The position numbers and the translations under genes were made by a program. From NCBI GenBank assembly GCA_043821115.1, contig JBDRDD010000034.1, positions 1-21,513 on the forward strand: a stretch of 21,513 nucleotides of DNA, written 5' to 3'. Under the pieces are notes generated by a model. It saw only the letters and a program-made list of their open reading frames with translations, had not been told where the DNA came from and made no database searches. Of the stretch, positions 7,914 through 15,300 are shown piece by piece; the first letter of the stretch is position 1, and every line of letters starts with the position of its first letter. The DNA is from JBDRDD01 sp043821115. Lineage in GTDB: Bacteria; CAYTYR01; UBA6262; DAOVJB01.

Positions 7914-8326
7914 TTTTTATTCCCTATTTTATTGGGCCCTGCTTCTTCTATCTCCTTAACCAATTCACCCATGAGTTTCGCCCACCTGTCGCCTTCAGAC
8001 GCGGATACCCAGCTCATCTGGAACCGCCTCGGGTCAATGCCTGCGTATTCCAGAAGCCGTTTAAGCACCGCGAATCGCCTGCGGGCATAAAAATTTCCGT
8101 CTGAATAATGGCAATCCCCGATATGACAACCCGAAATTAATACCCCATCGGCACCGTTCATTAAACACTTTATCACGAACATCGGGTTTACCCTTCCAGA
8201 GCAAGGGACCCTGATTATCCTTATATTGGGTGGATATTCAATACGGGATGTACCGGCCAGATCCGCACCCGCGTAACTGCACCAGTTGCATAAAAAACCC
8301 ACTATTTTCGGACTCCACTTTTCCAT
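7910..8326 (-). CDS. flxD: MvhD/FlxD-like [2Fe-2S] connector subunit
   Basis: Small subunit of the methyl-viologen-reducing hydrogenase delta (MvhD) family. In characterised complexes MvhD connects the electron-donating module to HdrA. The 138 residues contain the conserved cysteines: FLCNWCSYAGAD (C13, C16), PCSGRV (C42) and GCHIGDCHY (C67, C72). Length is normal for the family. The ATG at 8326 has GAGGGAT upstream and lies 13 bases past the end of hdrA. It overlaps flxC by ATGA. With no hydrogenase genes present and FlxABC following, the donor is probably NAD(P)H rather than H2. The family call is firm; the partner assignment comes from context. Confidence 0.93.
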   Translation of the reverse strand: MEKWSPKIVGFLCNWCSYAGADLAGTSRIEYPPNIRIIRVPCSGRVNPMFVIKCLMNGADGVLISGCHIGDCHYSDGNFYARRRFAVLKRLLEYAGIDPRRFQMSWVSASEGDRWAKLMGELVKEIEEAGPNKIGNKK

Positions 8327-8339
8327 ACGACTATCCCTC

Positions 8340-10310
8340 TCATGCGTTTAGTGCTTCAAGTTCTCCCATAATCTGCCCGTTGCTGAATCCCTCTAAATCT
8401 ATTGCAGCCATTCTGCACACTGCTGTACAGTTACCGCAACCCGTACAGACTCCTTCGAGTACTTTTGCCACGGTTCTTTCCTTTTTAATCCTTCTGTCAT
8501 AAATCAATTCCTCTTCTATTGCTGTAAACGGGCAAGCCTCTATACATGCCTTGCATCCGGAACAAAAGTCCGCCTTAACCTTTGCAATCAGGGGTTCTCT
8601 TTCTAATTTATCCTGCACCATAAGCCCGAGGGCCTTAACGGAGGCTGCTGAAGCGGTAGCTACCGTATCGGGGATATCCTTTGGTGACTGGCAGGCCCCT
8701 GTTAAAAAGATCCCGCTTGTTATTGTCTCAACAGGAGCAAGTTTTGGATGGGCCTCTGTAAATAAGTTGTTCTTGTCGTAAGGTATATGAAGCATCTGCG
8801 CAAGCTGCGTGGCATCCGACTGGGCAATTAACCCGTTTGCCAAAACCACCATATCCGCCTTTATCTCAATCTGGGCTCCGCTTAAGGTATCGGCTCCCCT
8901 TACTATCAGCTTCCCGCCCTTTTCAAACACGCGTGAAACCCTTCCCCTGAGGTAAACCGCACCGTATTCATCCTGTACTTTTTTAACAAATTCCTCATAA
9001 TTTTTACCGGCTGCTCTTATATCAATATAAAAAACGTAAGCCTGGGAATCCTTGTTATGTTCCCTCAGCAGTAAAGCGTGTTTTGCGGTGTACATGCAGC
9101 ACAATCTCGAACAGTAAGGTACGCCTTTTTGTTCATCCCGGGAACCGACACACTGGATAAAAACGACATCATGGACTTCTTTGCCGTCCGAAGGCCTAAT
9201 TATCTTACCGCCTGTTGGGCCTGATGAGTTGACCATGCGCTCAAAATGCAAACCCGTCACAACATCTTTATATTTCCCGTAACCGTATTCCCCGTAGACG
9301 GAATGGTCAAACTGCCTGAAGCCCGTTGCGACGATAATGGCACCGAATTTTTCCTCTATGATCTCGTCCTTCATATCAAAATCAATCGCGCCCAGCGAGC
9401 ATAACTTCTTGCATATGCCACATTTTTTTGTCTTAAAATAAGTGCAATTCTCCCTGTCAATTACAGGAACATTCGGAACGGCCTGGGGAAATGGCACATA
9501 GATAGCGGTCCTTTTGCCCATGTTCATATCAAACTCAGAAGGGACCTTAACCGGGCACTTATTGTAGCAGATGCCACAGCCGGTACATTTATTGATATCA
9601 ACAGAGCGTGCTTTTTTCCTTATTTTTACGGTGAAATTACCGACATGCCCGGAAACTTCTTCAACCTCAGAATGGGTGTGAATGGTTATGTTTTCATCCT
9701 GGGATACCGTGACCATCTTGGGGGTCAGAATGCATGCAGCACAGTCCAGGGTGGGAAACGTTTTGTCGAAGCGGGCCATCCTTCCGCCAATGGTCGCCTC
9801 TCTTTCCACGATCACTGCCTTATGGTTGGCAAAACCTATATCTATGGCCGCCTGGATTCCCGAGATACCCCCACCGATAATTAAAACCTTTTTTTCTATG
9901 GGAATATAGGTCTTTTCAAGAGGCCTGTTGCGTGATACCTTGGCAACCGCGAGTCTCGTCAATTCAATCGCTTTTTGGGTGGCTTCGTCCATGTTTTTGT
10001 GAACCCAGGAACAGTGTTCCCTGATATTGGCCATCTCCACCAGGTACGGGTTTATACCGCCCATCTCCACGCATTTCCTGAATGTCTTCTCATGAAGACT
10101 TGGACTGCAGGACGCTATCACGACACGATCCAGGTTATGCTCCCTGATTGCATCTTTTACAAGGTTCTGTCCTGGATCAGAGCACATATATTTATAGGTG
10201 GTTGAAAACCTGACCATCGGAAATGACGCAGCTTCTTTAGCAACCTTCTCCACGTCTACTGTAGCCGATATATTCGTTCCGCAATGGCAGATAAATACTC
10301 CTATTTTCAT
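8340..10310 (-). CDS. hdrA: HdrA, FAD-containing heterodisulfide reductase subunit A
   Basis: Flavoprotein core of heterodisulfide-reductase-type complexes, and in the studied complexes the site of flavin-based electron bifurcation. The 656 residues show an N-terminal HdrA domain (FICHCGTNISATVDVEKV, 7-24), a thioredoxin-reductase-like FAD domain with GGGISG at 146-151 and ERE.TIGGRMARFDKTFP near 169-186, the family segment TLDCAACILTPKM, an inserted ferredoxin site (C242/C245/C248/C252) with a further CGICKKLC, and a C-terminal pair of ferredoxin clusters (CSGCKACIEACP and CTGCGNCTAVC, roughly 585-635). Length is typical of stand-alone HdrA. It overlaps hdrB by ATGA and is followed by flxD. 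Soluble cytoplasmic location is expected. Confidence 0.95.
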   Translation of the reverse strand: MKIGVFICHCGTNISATVDVEKVAKEAASFPMVRFSTTYKYMCSDPGQNLVKDAIREHNLDRVVIASCSPSLHEKTFRKCVEMGGINPYLVEMANIREHCSWVHKNMDEATQKAIELTRLAVAKVSRNRPLEKTYIPIEKKVLIIGGGISGIQAAIDIGFANHKAVIVEREATIGGRMARFDKTFPTLDCAACILTPKMVTVSQDENITIHTHSEVEEVSGHVGNFTVKIRKKARSVDINKCTGCGICYNKCPVKVPSEFDMNMGKRTAIYVPFPQAVPNVPVIDRENCTYFKTKKCGICKKLCSLGAIDFDMKDEIIEEKFGAIIVATGFRQFDHSVYGEYGYGKYKDVVTGLHFERMVNSSGPTGGKIIRPSDGKEVHDVVFIQCVGSRDEQKGVPYCSRLCCMYTAKHALLLREHNKDSQAYVFYIDIRAAGKNYEEFVKKVQDEYGAVYLRGRVSRVFEKGGKLIVRGADTLSGAQIEIKADMVVLANGLIAQSDATQLAQMLHIPYDKNNLFTEAHPKLAPVETITSGIFLTGACQSPKDIPDTVATASAASVKALGLMVQDKLEREPLIAKVKADFCSGCKACIEACPFTAIEEELIYDRRIKKERTVAKVLEGVCTGCGNCTAVCRMAAIDLEGFSNGQIMGELEALNA

Positions 10311-11185
10311 CGAACCAAAATTCCTTTCTCTTTCAACAATGGTATTGGACTGACAATATGCTTGTTCAACCCTAATTTCTTCGCCTCAATTCCCAAACTT
10401 AACCCGATAAGCTGCGTAAAATACAGTATCGGTATATTAAATTTCTTCTTGAACTTTTTATTTATCATCTTCTGCCTCAGGTCCAGGTTTGACTGGCACA
10501 GGGGACAGGCAACCACTATTGCCTGAGCTCCTTCATCAGAGGCCATCTGCAATATATCACAGGAAAGTTTGAGGACAATATCTGTTTTGGTTAAGGAAAA
10601 ACTGGCCCCGCAGCATTCTGTTTTGTACGGCCAGTCCACGGTCTCGACACCGACTGCGCTCATTAAATCGTCCATCACATGCGGTGCCTCGACATCGTCA
10701 AATTCGGTGATTTCCGGAGGCCTGGTCAGCAGGCATCCGTAATAACAGGCCACCTTGAAGCCCCCCATTTGCCTTGTTACCTTATCCTCCAGGTTCTTCA
10801 AGCCGAAAACGTTAGCCATAACATCCAGGAAATGCCTCACCTTTACCTCGCCCTTGTATTTCTCACCCAGGATTTCATTTACCTGTTCCCTATGGACTAA
10901 ATCATTTCTCATGAATTCATTGGCTATCTTGAGCCTGCTAAAGCAAGCAGCACAACAAGTGACCACTTCGTATGAATCCATTTCCCTGGCCTTCAGGAGA
11001 TTCTTAACGGGAAGTGCTAAAGATAGAAGGTGCATCGTTATGTGGGCGGGAGTGGCTCCGCAGCATATCCAATCCGGGATCTCCAAAAGCTCTATGCCGA
11101 GCGCGCTTGCCACTTCTCTTGTGGACATGTCATATTCTTTTGCCGTCGAATGAAGGGAGCATCCCGGGAAATAAGCATACCTCAT
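10307..11185 (-). CDS. hdrB: HdrB, CCG-domain heterodisulfide reductase subunit B
   Basis: Catalytic disulfide-reducing subunit, expected to bind two noncubane [4Fe-4S] clusters through two cysteine-rich CCG domains. In the 292 residues these are C9, C41-C42, C77-C78 and C81 in the first, and C147/C151, C191-C192 (TECCGASF), C227 and C230 in the second. The ATG at 11185 overlaps the hdrC stop as ATGA, and its own stop overlaps hdrA the same way, so the three Hdr genes are translationally coupled. In bacteria without coenzyme M the acceptor may be DsrC or another thiol-disulfide carrier; none is encoded in this window. Length and cysteine layout match stand-alone HdrB. Confidence 0.94.
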   Translation of the reverse strand: MRYAYFPGCSLHSTAKEYDMSTREVASALGIELLEIPDWICCGATPAHITMHLLSLALPVKNLLKAREMDSYEVVTCCAACFSRLKIANEFMRNDLVHREQVNEILGEKYKGEVKVRHFLDVMANVFGLKNLEDKVTRQMGGFKVACYYGCLLTRPPEITEFDDVEAPHVMDDLMSAVGVETVDWPYKTECCGASFSLTKTDIVLKLSCDILQMASDEGAQAIVVACPLCQSNLDLRQKMINKKFKKKFNIPILYFTQLIGLSLGIEAKKLGLNKHIVSPIPLLKEKGILVR

Positions 11186-11829
11186 TTTCGCCCCTCTACT
11201 TTTTTGATAAATTTTCTGAACAAATTCAAAAATATAAGCCTGGGGCTTAAAAGCTTGCCTCTGTGTGTTTTTCCCAGTTTTCCTGATTGTTTGAAAATTT
11301 CTTTTACTTCCTTTATATTTTTGGCCCTATATGGGAGGATATTTATCTTCTGCTTTAGGAACATCTTGGGAGCCATTAAAACGTCCTTGAAAATATCACC
11401 GCTCAAGGTATTGAACATGCCTATGAGCCCCATTTCATAAAGCCTTCCGAAGAGTTCAATATTCTTAAGGAATATCCTGTTAAAGAGGGGGATTTTGCTC
11501 TCTTGGACAGGCATAATCTGCTTTTTATATGCACAGCGCCTCAGGTAATCCATTATCTCGGCTATGTCGATCTTCCGGGGACATCTTACCGTACATGTGA
11601 GACAGGAAGCACAAAGCCAGATGGTCCGGCTCGACAGAACCTGCTCTTCCATGCCCAATTGAACCATTCGTATAATCTGGTTGGGTAGATAGTCCATCTC
11701 AAAGGAAATAGGACATCCCGCAGAACACTTGCCGCATTGATAGCAGTGCTTGATGTTTTCACCACAATCCTGTTTAATAGTTTTTTGAAAGGAGGACTTT
11801 ATTGTATCCTGTGATATAAACCATTTCAT
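11182..11829 (-). CDS. hdrC: HdrC, 4Fe-4S ferredoxin subunit of heterodisulfide reductase
   Basis: Electron-transfer subunit that carries electrons from HdrA to HdrB. The 215-residue protein has two ferredoxin-type clusters, C29/C32/C35/C39 (CYQCGKCSAGCP) and C73/C76/C79/C83 (CASCLTCTVRCP), as in soluble HdrC. The remaining C-terminal part is basic and has no transmembrane helix. It is the first gene of the hdr-flx-men transcript. The ATG at 11829 has only a weak ribosome site (AAAAGG about 12 bases upstream), unlike its neighbours. Immediately upstream is a 200-base region with a terminator for the preceding unit, a candidate promoter and direct repeats. Confidence 0.92.
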   Translation of the reverse strand: MKWFISQDTIKSSFQKTIKQDCGENIKHCYQCGKCSAGCPISFEMDYLPNQIIRMVQLGMEEQVLSSRTIWLCASCLTCTVRCPRKIDIAEIMDYLRRCAYKKQIMPVQESKIPLFNRIFLKNIELFGRLYEMGLIGMFNTLSGDIFKDVLMAPKMFLKQKINILPYRAKNIKEVKEIFKQSGKLGKTHRGKLLSPRLIFLNLFRKFIKKVEGRK

Positions 11830-11865
11830 TATAGCAGCGACCTTTTCGAAGGGATATGTTTAAGA

Positions 11866-11906
11866 GGCATATAATTAATAAGAGGTTTTATAAAGGGCAT
11901 ATAATT
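11866..11906. repeat. Direct repeats upstream of hdrC, spaced 30 bp
   Basis: GGCATATAATT occurs at 11866-11876 and again at 11896-11906, exactly 30 bases apart (about three helical turns). A shorter repeat, TAAGAGG, occurs at 11861-11867 and 11879-11885. They lie between the candidate promoter and the hdrC start. Same-face spacing suits binding of a dimeric or multimeric regulator, but AT-rich sequence also yields chance repeats. Confidence 0.5.
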
Positions 11907-11917
11907 TTTATATTATA

Positions 11918-11947
11918 ATTATATACTGATGCCCTGCGCGGCTACAA
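11918..11947 (-). promoter_or_regulatory. Candidate sigma-70-type promoter of the hdr-flx operon
   Basis: On the minus strand TATAAT (11923-11918) is preceded by 18 bases and then TTGTAG (11947-11942). The -10 is a perfect consensus match and the -35 matches only at TTG. It lies between the terminator of the response regulator and hdrC, giving a 5' leader of about 80 bases. The region is AT-rich, so alternative -10 boxes exist. Confidence 0.45.
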
Positions 11948-11962
11948 GAGGCCAAAGTCCTA

Positions 11963-12002
11963 TTTTTAAAAAATAAAAAGACCTATATTTCTATAGGTCT
12001 TT
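11963..12002 (-). terminator. Intrinsic terminator after the response regulator
   Basis: An 11-bp perfect stem, AAAGACCTATA (12002-11992) with TATAGGTCTTT (11987-11977), encloses a 4-base loop and is followed on the minus strand by TTATTTTTT. It begins 28 bases after the stop of the response-regulator gene. It should separate the sensory unit from the hdr-flx operon. Confidence 0.9.
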
Positions 12003-12030
12003 AGTCCCGCATATGCATAATAACCGCTAA

Positions 12031-12684
12031 TTACGACTTCTTGCCAAGGGCATAAAGAGCAGCCTGTGTACGGTTATTGACGTGAAGAGTCTGGAATATA
12101 TTACTGATATGATTTTTAACTGTCTTTTCTTTAATCCCGAGCTTTTTGGCTATCTCCTTATTCGAGCCTCCCAGGGCTATCAGGCGTAACACCTCTTTTT
12201 CCCTGTCCGTTAAATCACTGTACATCTTGTTGCCTTCCTTGATATTGCGCTTATCCATCAACGCGAATTCCTTTAAGACCTTAGTGGCTATAACCGGCTG
12301 GATAAGCGCCTCGCCTTTGTAGACCTTGCGTATAGCGTCCAAAAGCTCATCGATGGAAACATCTTTCAGGAGATATCCCATTGCCCCGGCTTTAATTGCC
12401 TCGAAAATATGCGGTTCGTCCTCATACACGGTGAGGATTATAACGCTTATTCGAGGTGATTTCTTCTTTATTTTATAGGTGGCTGTAACGCCGTCCATCT
12501 TCGGCATGCCTATATCCATCAGTATCACATCGGGACCTGATTTCTTCAGCACACCCAATAGTTCTTCGCCGTTATTCGCCTCACCCACAACCTCAATGTT
12601 CTTTTCCAATTCTAATAATTTCCTTATTCCCTGGCGAAACAGGGTATGGTCATCACATAATAGTACTCTTATGGAATCTGACAT
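12031..12684 (-). CDS. NarL/FixJ-family response regulator
   Basis: Cytoplasmic DNA-binding response regulator of 217 residues. The receiver domain (about 4-120) has the acidic pocket D11/D12, phosphoacceptor D57 (ILMDIGMP), T85 and K107. A LuxR-type helix-turn-helix occupies about 148-212 (LTDREKEVLRLIALGGSNKEI, then KTVKNHISNIF). It lies 18 bases after the histidine kinase gene, its evident partner, and is followed by a strong terminator. The ribosome site is poor: AGAGAGG lies about 17 bases before the ATG, so translation may depend on coupling. Target genes are unknown; the hdr-flx operon starting about 200 bases downstream is a reasonable candidate (inference). Confidence 0.93.
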   Translation of the reverse strand: MSDSIRVLLCDDHTLFRQGIRKLLELEKNIEVVGEANNGEELLGVLKKSGPDVILMDIGMPKMDGVTATYKIKKKSPRISVIILTVYEDEPHIFEAIKAGAMGYLLKDVSIDELLDAIRKVYKGEALIQPVIATKVLKEFALMDKRNIKEGNKMYSDLTDREKEVLRLIALGGSNKEIAKKLGIKEKTVKNHISNIFQTLHVNNRTQAALYALGKKS

Positions 12685-12702
12685 GGTGTATTGACGGCCT
12701 CT

Positions 12703-14067
12703 CTAATTCTTATCCTCCAGTGGAATATCGATAGAGATCTTCGTGCCCTCTCCCTTTTTCGATTTGATATCAACCTTTCCACTTAAAGAATTGGCTCTCT
12801 GACGCATACTTCTCAATCCTAACTTCCCGTTGCCCGGGATGTTTTGTGACGCTTTCTTAACATTAAAGCCCTTTCCGTCATCTTTAATGTCTATAATTAG
12901 ATTGTTGTCGTTATGTATCTTCAAAATTACCTCTGCACATTTAGCGCGACTGTGTTTTTCTATATTAGTAAGCGCTTCGACTATTATATAAAAAATTGAC
13001 CTTGATTTACCCGCGGCAATATTGTCTAGAGAGCCGGAAATATCCAACTTAACATCGAGATGTCCCTGCTTACGGTAATTAGTTATGTACTCAGTCAACT
13101 TTTGCGTCAGGTCGAATTGTGTCTCTTCGGGAGATTTAAGCTCAAATATCACGCCGCGCATCTTGTTTAGCATACCCTTTGTATTTTCTCTTAGGACGCT
13201 TAGTTCCTTCAAAGCCTTTGAAGGATCAATCTTAAAAAGCCTTTCACAGAGCTCCGTCCTCTTTATAATGTTAGCCATATCCTGCGCCCACCCGTCATGC
13301 AGATCCAAAGCTATTTTGTTTCTTTCCTCGATTGTATTTAACCTCTTAATCTGCTGGACCTTTTCTTTGAGGTTTTGTACCATCTCATTAAATGCCTCAG
13401 CCAAAACCCCTATCTCGTCTTTTGACTTTATATCGATCTTTGCTTCCAGATCGCCGTCTCCTATTTTAGCGGCGAAATTCTTCAATCTTATAATCTGGTT
13501 GGAAAACAAAAAACCTATAATCAGGAAAATAACAATGCCTATACCAAGGCCTATGAGAATGACAATCGCTACATAATGGTTTATCCTCGTGATTTCCGCG
13601 ACATCTTTCTTCCCGGATTCAAGGGAAACCCCTAAATGCAGCGCCCCCATCTCCCCTTCCAATATTGGAACAGATATATCATATATCCTGTTGCCATTGC
13701 CCAGAAATTCCCTGATTTTATGCGCGCTTCGGCTCTCTGGCCTGAAAAACATCAGGCCTTTAGGGAAACTTTTGCCAAATGTATGCGAAATTATGCTTCC
13801 GTCTGTATCCTGGATGAATAAATACTGCGCGTCTTCTAACCTGTCCAGATTATCATGTAAAAGCAGTGAAAGCGCTATTTTATCCTTGAGCAAGAGAAGA
13901 TCTTCTGTCTCCCCTGAGAGATATCTGGCGATCTCCACGTCTCTTTTGAGAATCTGGGCTGTTATCTTCCGTGGCAGGACATATGAAAGAGACAGGTATA
14001 TTATCAACCCTATAAATATAAATAACACACATATCCAGAAAACCAGCTTAGTACGGATGCTTTTCAT
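12703..14067 (-). CDS. NarX/DegS-type membrane sensor histidine kinase with HAMP
   Basis: Membrane histidine kinase of 454 residues. In order: TM1 (about 7-29), a periplasmic sensor of about 135 residues, TM2 (about 165-190), a HAMP domain (about 191-240), a HisKA_3 dimerisation domain with phosphoacceptor H257 in ALDLHDGWAQ, and an HATPase domain with N368 (VEALTNIEKHS), DDGKGF near 396-401 and GKLGLRSM near 414-421. The H-box and partner type match NarX/DegS kinases. The ATG at 14067 begins MKSIRTKLVFW, a typical kinase N-terminus, with GGAG 15 bases upstream. A TTG at 14088 would add seven residues and overlap the upstream gene, but has no ribosome site. The periplasmic region shows no motif I can name. 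Its pairing with a periplasmic binding protein suggests indirect ligand sensing. Confidence 0.9.
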   Translation of the reverse strand: MKSIRTKLVFWICVLFIFIGLIIYLSLSYVLPRKITAQILKRDVEIARYLSGETEDLLLLKDKIALSLLLHDNLDRLEDAQYLFIQDTDGSIISHTFGKSFPKGLMFFRPESRSAHKIREFLGNGNRIYDISVPILEGEMGALHLGVSLESGKKDVAEITRINHYVAIVILIGLGIGIVIFLIIGFLFSNQIIRLKNFAAKIGDGDLEAKIDIKSKDEIGVLAEAFNEMVQNLKEKVQQIKRLNTIEERNKIALDLHDGWAQDMANIIKRTELCERLFKIDPSKALKELSVLRENTKGMLNKMRGVIFELKSPEETQFDLTQKLTEYITNYRKQGHLDVKLDISGSLDNIAAGKSRSIFYIIVEALTNIEKHSRAKCAEVILKIHNDNNLIIDIKDDGKGFNVKKASQNIPGNGKLGLRSMRQRANSLSGKVDIKSKKGEGTKISIDIPLEDKN

Positions 14068-14077
14068 AACAAATAGG

Positions 14078-15001
14078 TTATTCTCCAATACGAGTTTTAA
14101 TGTCCCTTATTGTATCATAAATGGAATCATCTACCTCGACAAACCTGTCGATAAACATCTCCTGTAATATATCCTGTCCTTCTTTGTCGTTGTGAATATT
14201 GAGAAATATATTTTTTATTTTATTTTTTAATTTTTCATCTATCCCCGGGCGAACTACCACAGGCGGGATACCATAAGGATCGGAAATTTTTATTATTTTT
14301 GTTTGCTTAGTGTATTTGTTGTCTTTTTTGTCCATATAGTCCCATATGAGACTGTCTACTGCCGCCCCGTCTACTATGCCCTGCGCTACGGCCTTAATTG
14401 AACTGTCATGGCCGTAGGTGTACAAGTATTCCTTGAAAAATTCATCGGGTGTCTTCCCTAATTCATTTACCATATAGGTCGGAACCAGCTTGCCTGTGTT
14501 TGACATCGGGTCCACGAAAGCAAAGACCTTCCCCTTTAGTTGCTCAAATTTTACTATAGGGCTATCCCTGCCTACGATTATATAAGAATAATAGATGGTC
14601 CTTCCCTCTACCATGGGTGCTACCAAAAGTTCCAGGTTAAATTCTTCGCGGCCTGCCACGTATGGACCTCCACAGACAAAAGCCACATCAATGTTCCCGT
14701 TTTTCAGGAGCGCGTTTACCTCGTTGTAGCTTCTCTTTTCAACAAAATTTACTTTCATGTCAAGTTTTTTCCCGATATAATCCAGCATCCTTTTATAATG
14801 GGCATATCCTTCTTCCGGAGTAATCATAGACCCTACACATATGTTGATCTCCGGCCTAGAAAAAACTTGAGCCTCTTTTATTTTTACGGTGTCCTTAAAA
14901 TCCACTTCTTTTAGTTTTTCACTTTTCCTGCAGCCAATAAAAGAGAATATAATAAGAATAACCATAATATGGCATATAAACCGCTTCTTATATTTACGCA
15001 T
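14078..15001 (-). CDS. PhnD-like substrate-binding lipoprotein (phosphate/phosphite/phosphonate family)
   Basis: Extracytoplasmic solute-binding protein of the PhnD/PtxB type-2 periplasmic-binding family. The 307 residues start with a basic, hydrophobic lipoprotein signal ending in FIGC, giving a predicted lipidated C24. Family features include GYAHYKRMLDYIGKKLD near 66-82, NGNIDVAFVCGGPYV near 102-116, GKVFAFVDPMSNTGKLVP near 155-172 and GAAVDSLIWDYM near 213-224. No ABC permease or ATPase gene is adjacent. Instead the gene is followed after 10 bases by a sensor kinase, so a sensory rather than a transport role is likely. The ATG at 15001 has TAGGAG 7 bases upstream. The ligand cannot be deduced; the PhnD name denotes fold family only. 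Confidence 0.87.
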   Translation of the reverse strand: MRKYKKRFICHIMVILIIFSFIGCRKSEKLKEVDFKDTVKIKEAQVFSRPEINICVGSMITPEEGYAHYKRMLDYIGKKLDMKVNFVEKRSYNEVNALLKNGNIDVAFVCGGPYVAGREEFNLELLVAPMVEGRTIYYSYIIVGRDSPIVKFEQLKGKVFAFVDPMSNTGKLVPTYMVNELGKTPDEFFKEYLYTYGHDSSIKAVAQGIVDGAAVDSLIWDYMDKKDNKYTKQTKIIKISDPYGIPPVVVRPGIDEKLKNKIKNIFLNIHNDKEGQDILQEMFIDRFVEVDDSIYDTIRDIKTRIGE

Positions 15002-15047
15002 ACAACACTCCTATTTAATGCAAATCCAACCGTTTTTTTCTGTCATA

Positions 15048-15069
15048 ATTATAGATTTTACTCTATAAT
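15048..15069. repeat. 8-bp inverted repeat at the NIL gene stop / phnD-like leader
   Basis: ATTATAGA at 15048-15055 is matched by TCTATAAT at 15062-15069 around a 6-base loop. It spans the stop codon of the NIL gene in the only sizeable gap (56 bases) between the sulfur operon and the sensory unit. No T-run follows on the minus strand, so it is not a clear terminator. It could be an operator or a chance AT-rich palindrome. Confidence 0.35.
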
Positions 15070-15297
15070 ATCTCCTGTGACCGGTGCGGATTTCACGTTT
15101 GATCTTTCCAGGTATTTTCTCGCTTTTTCCAGGTTTTCTCTTGTCCCGCTTAACTCCAGGGTGACCTCACCTCTCTTATCGGTGACTTTTGCCCTGCGTA
15201 TATTCGGGATAACATCATATTTCTTCGCCATGGTATAGATTATGGGCTTTTTTATTAACTTCTGTGGGAATACTAAGTGTATCATTTTCTTTGGCAT
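15058..15297 (-). CDS. Small NIL-domain protein
   Basis: Stand-alone NIL domain of 79 residues, a small ferredoxin-like ligand-binding fold found at the C-terminus of methionine ABC transporter ATPases and fused to ferredoxins in sulfur metabolism proteins. The layout is typical: a MIHLVFPQKLIKKPIIYTM opening, the IPNIRRAKV strand, and a C-terminal APVTGDIIE. There are no cysteines, so it is unlikely to carry sulfur or a cluster itself. GGAGG inside the end of the thiF-like gene supports the ATG at 15297, which lies three bases past that stop. It is the last gene of the sulfur cluster. In methanogens a NIL-ferredoxin protein takes part in homocysteine formation from sulfide, which makes a related binding role plausible here (inference). 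Confidence 0.88.
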   Translation of the reverse strand: MPKKMIHLVFPQKLIKKPIIYTMAKKYDVIPNIRRAKVTDKRGEVTLELSGTRENLEKARKYLERSNVKSAPVTGDIIE

Positions 15298-15300
15298 TTT

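Noticed and set aside
5078..11829. Methanogen-type heterodisulfide reductase/hydrogenase, implying an archaeon
   Set aside because: No hydrogenase catalytic subunit is present; Flx subunits, bacterial ribosome sites, porin, lipoprotein and MenA indicate a bacterium.
11930..11960. Sigma-54 promoter upstream of hdrC
   Set aside because: A TTGGCC stretch is present but the GG/GC pair with correct -24/-12 spacing is not, and the kinase's partner lacks a sigma-54 activation domain.
14067..14088. TTG start for the histidine kinase at 14088
   Set aside because: There is no ribosome site before it. The ATG at 14067 begins a typical kinase N-terminus and has GGAG upstream, though spaced rather far.
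14078..15001. Phosphonate ABC transporter operon
   Set aside because: Only the binding protein is present; no PhnC or PhnE gene adjoins it and the next genes are a kinase and regulator.
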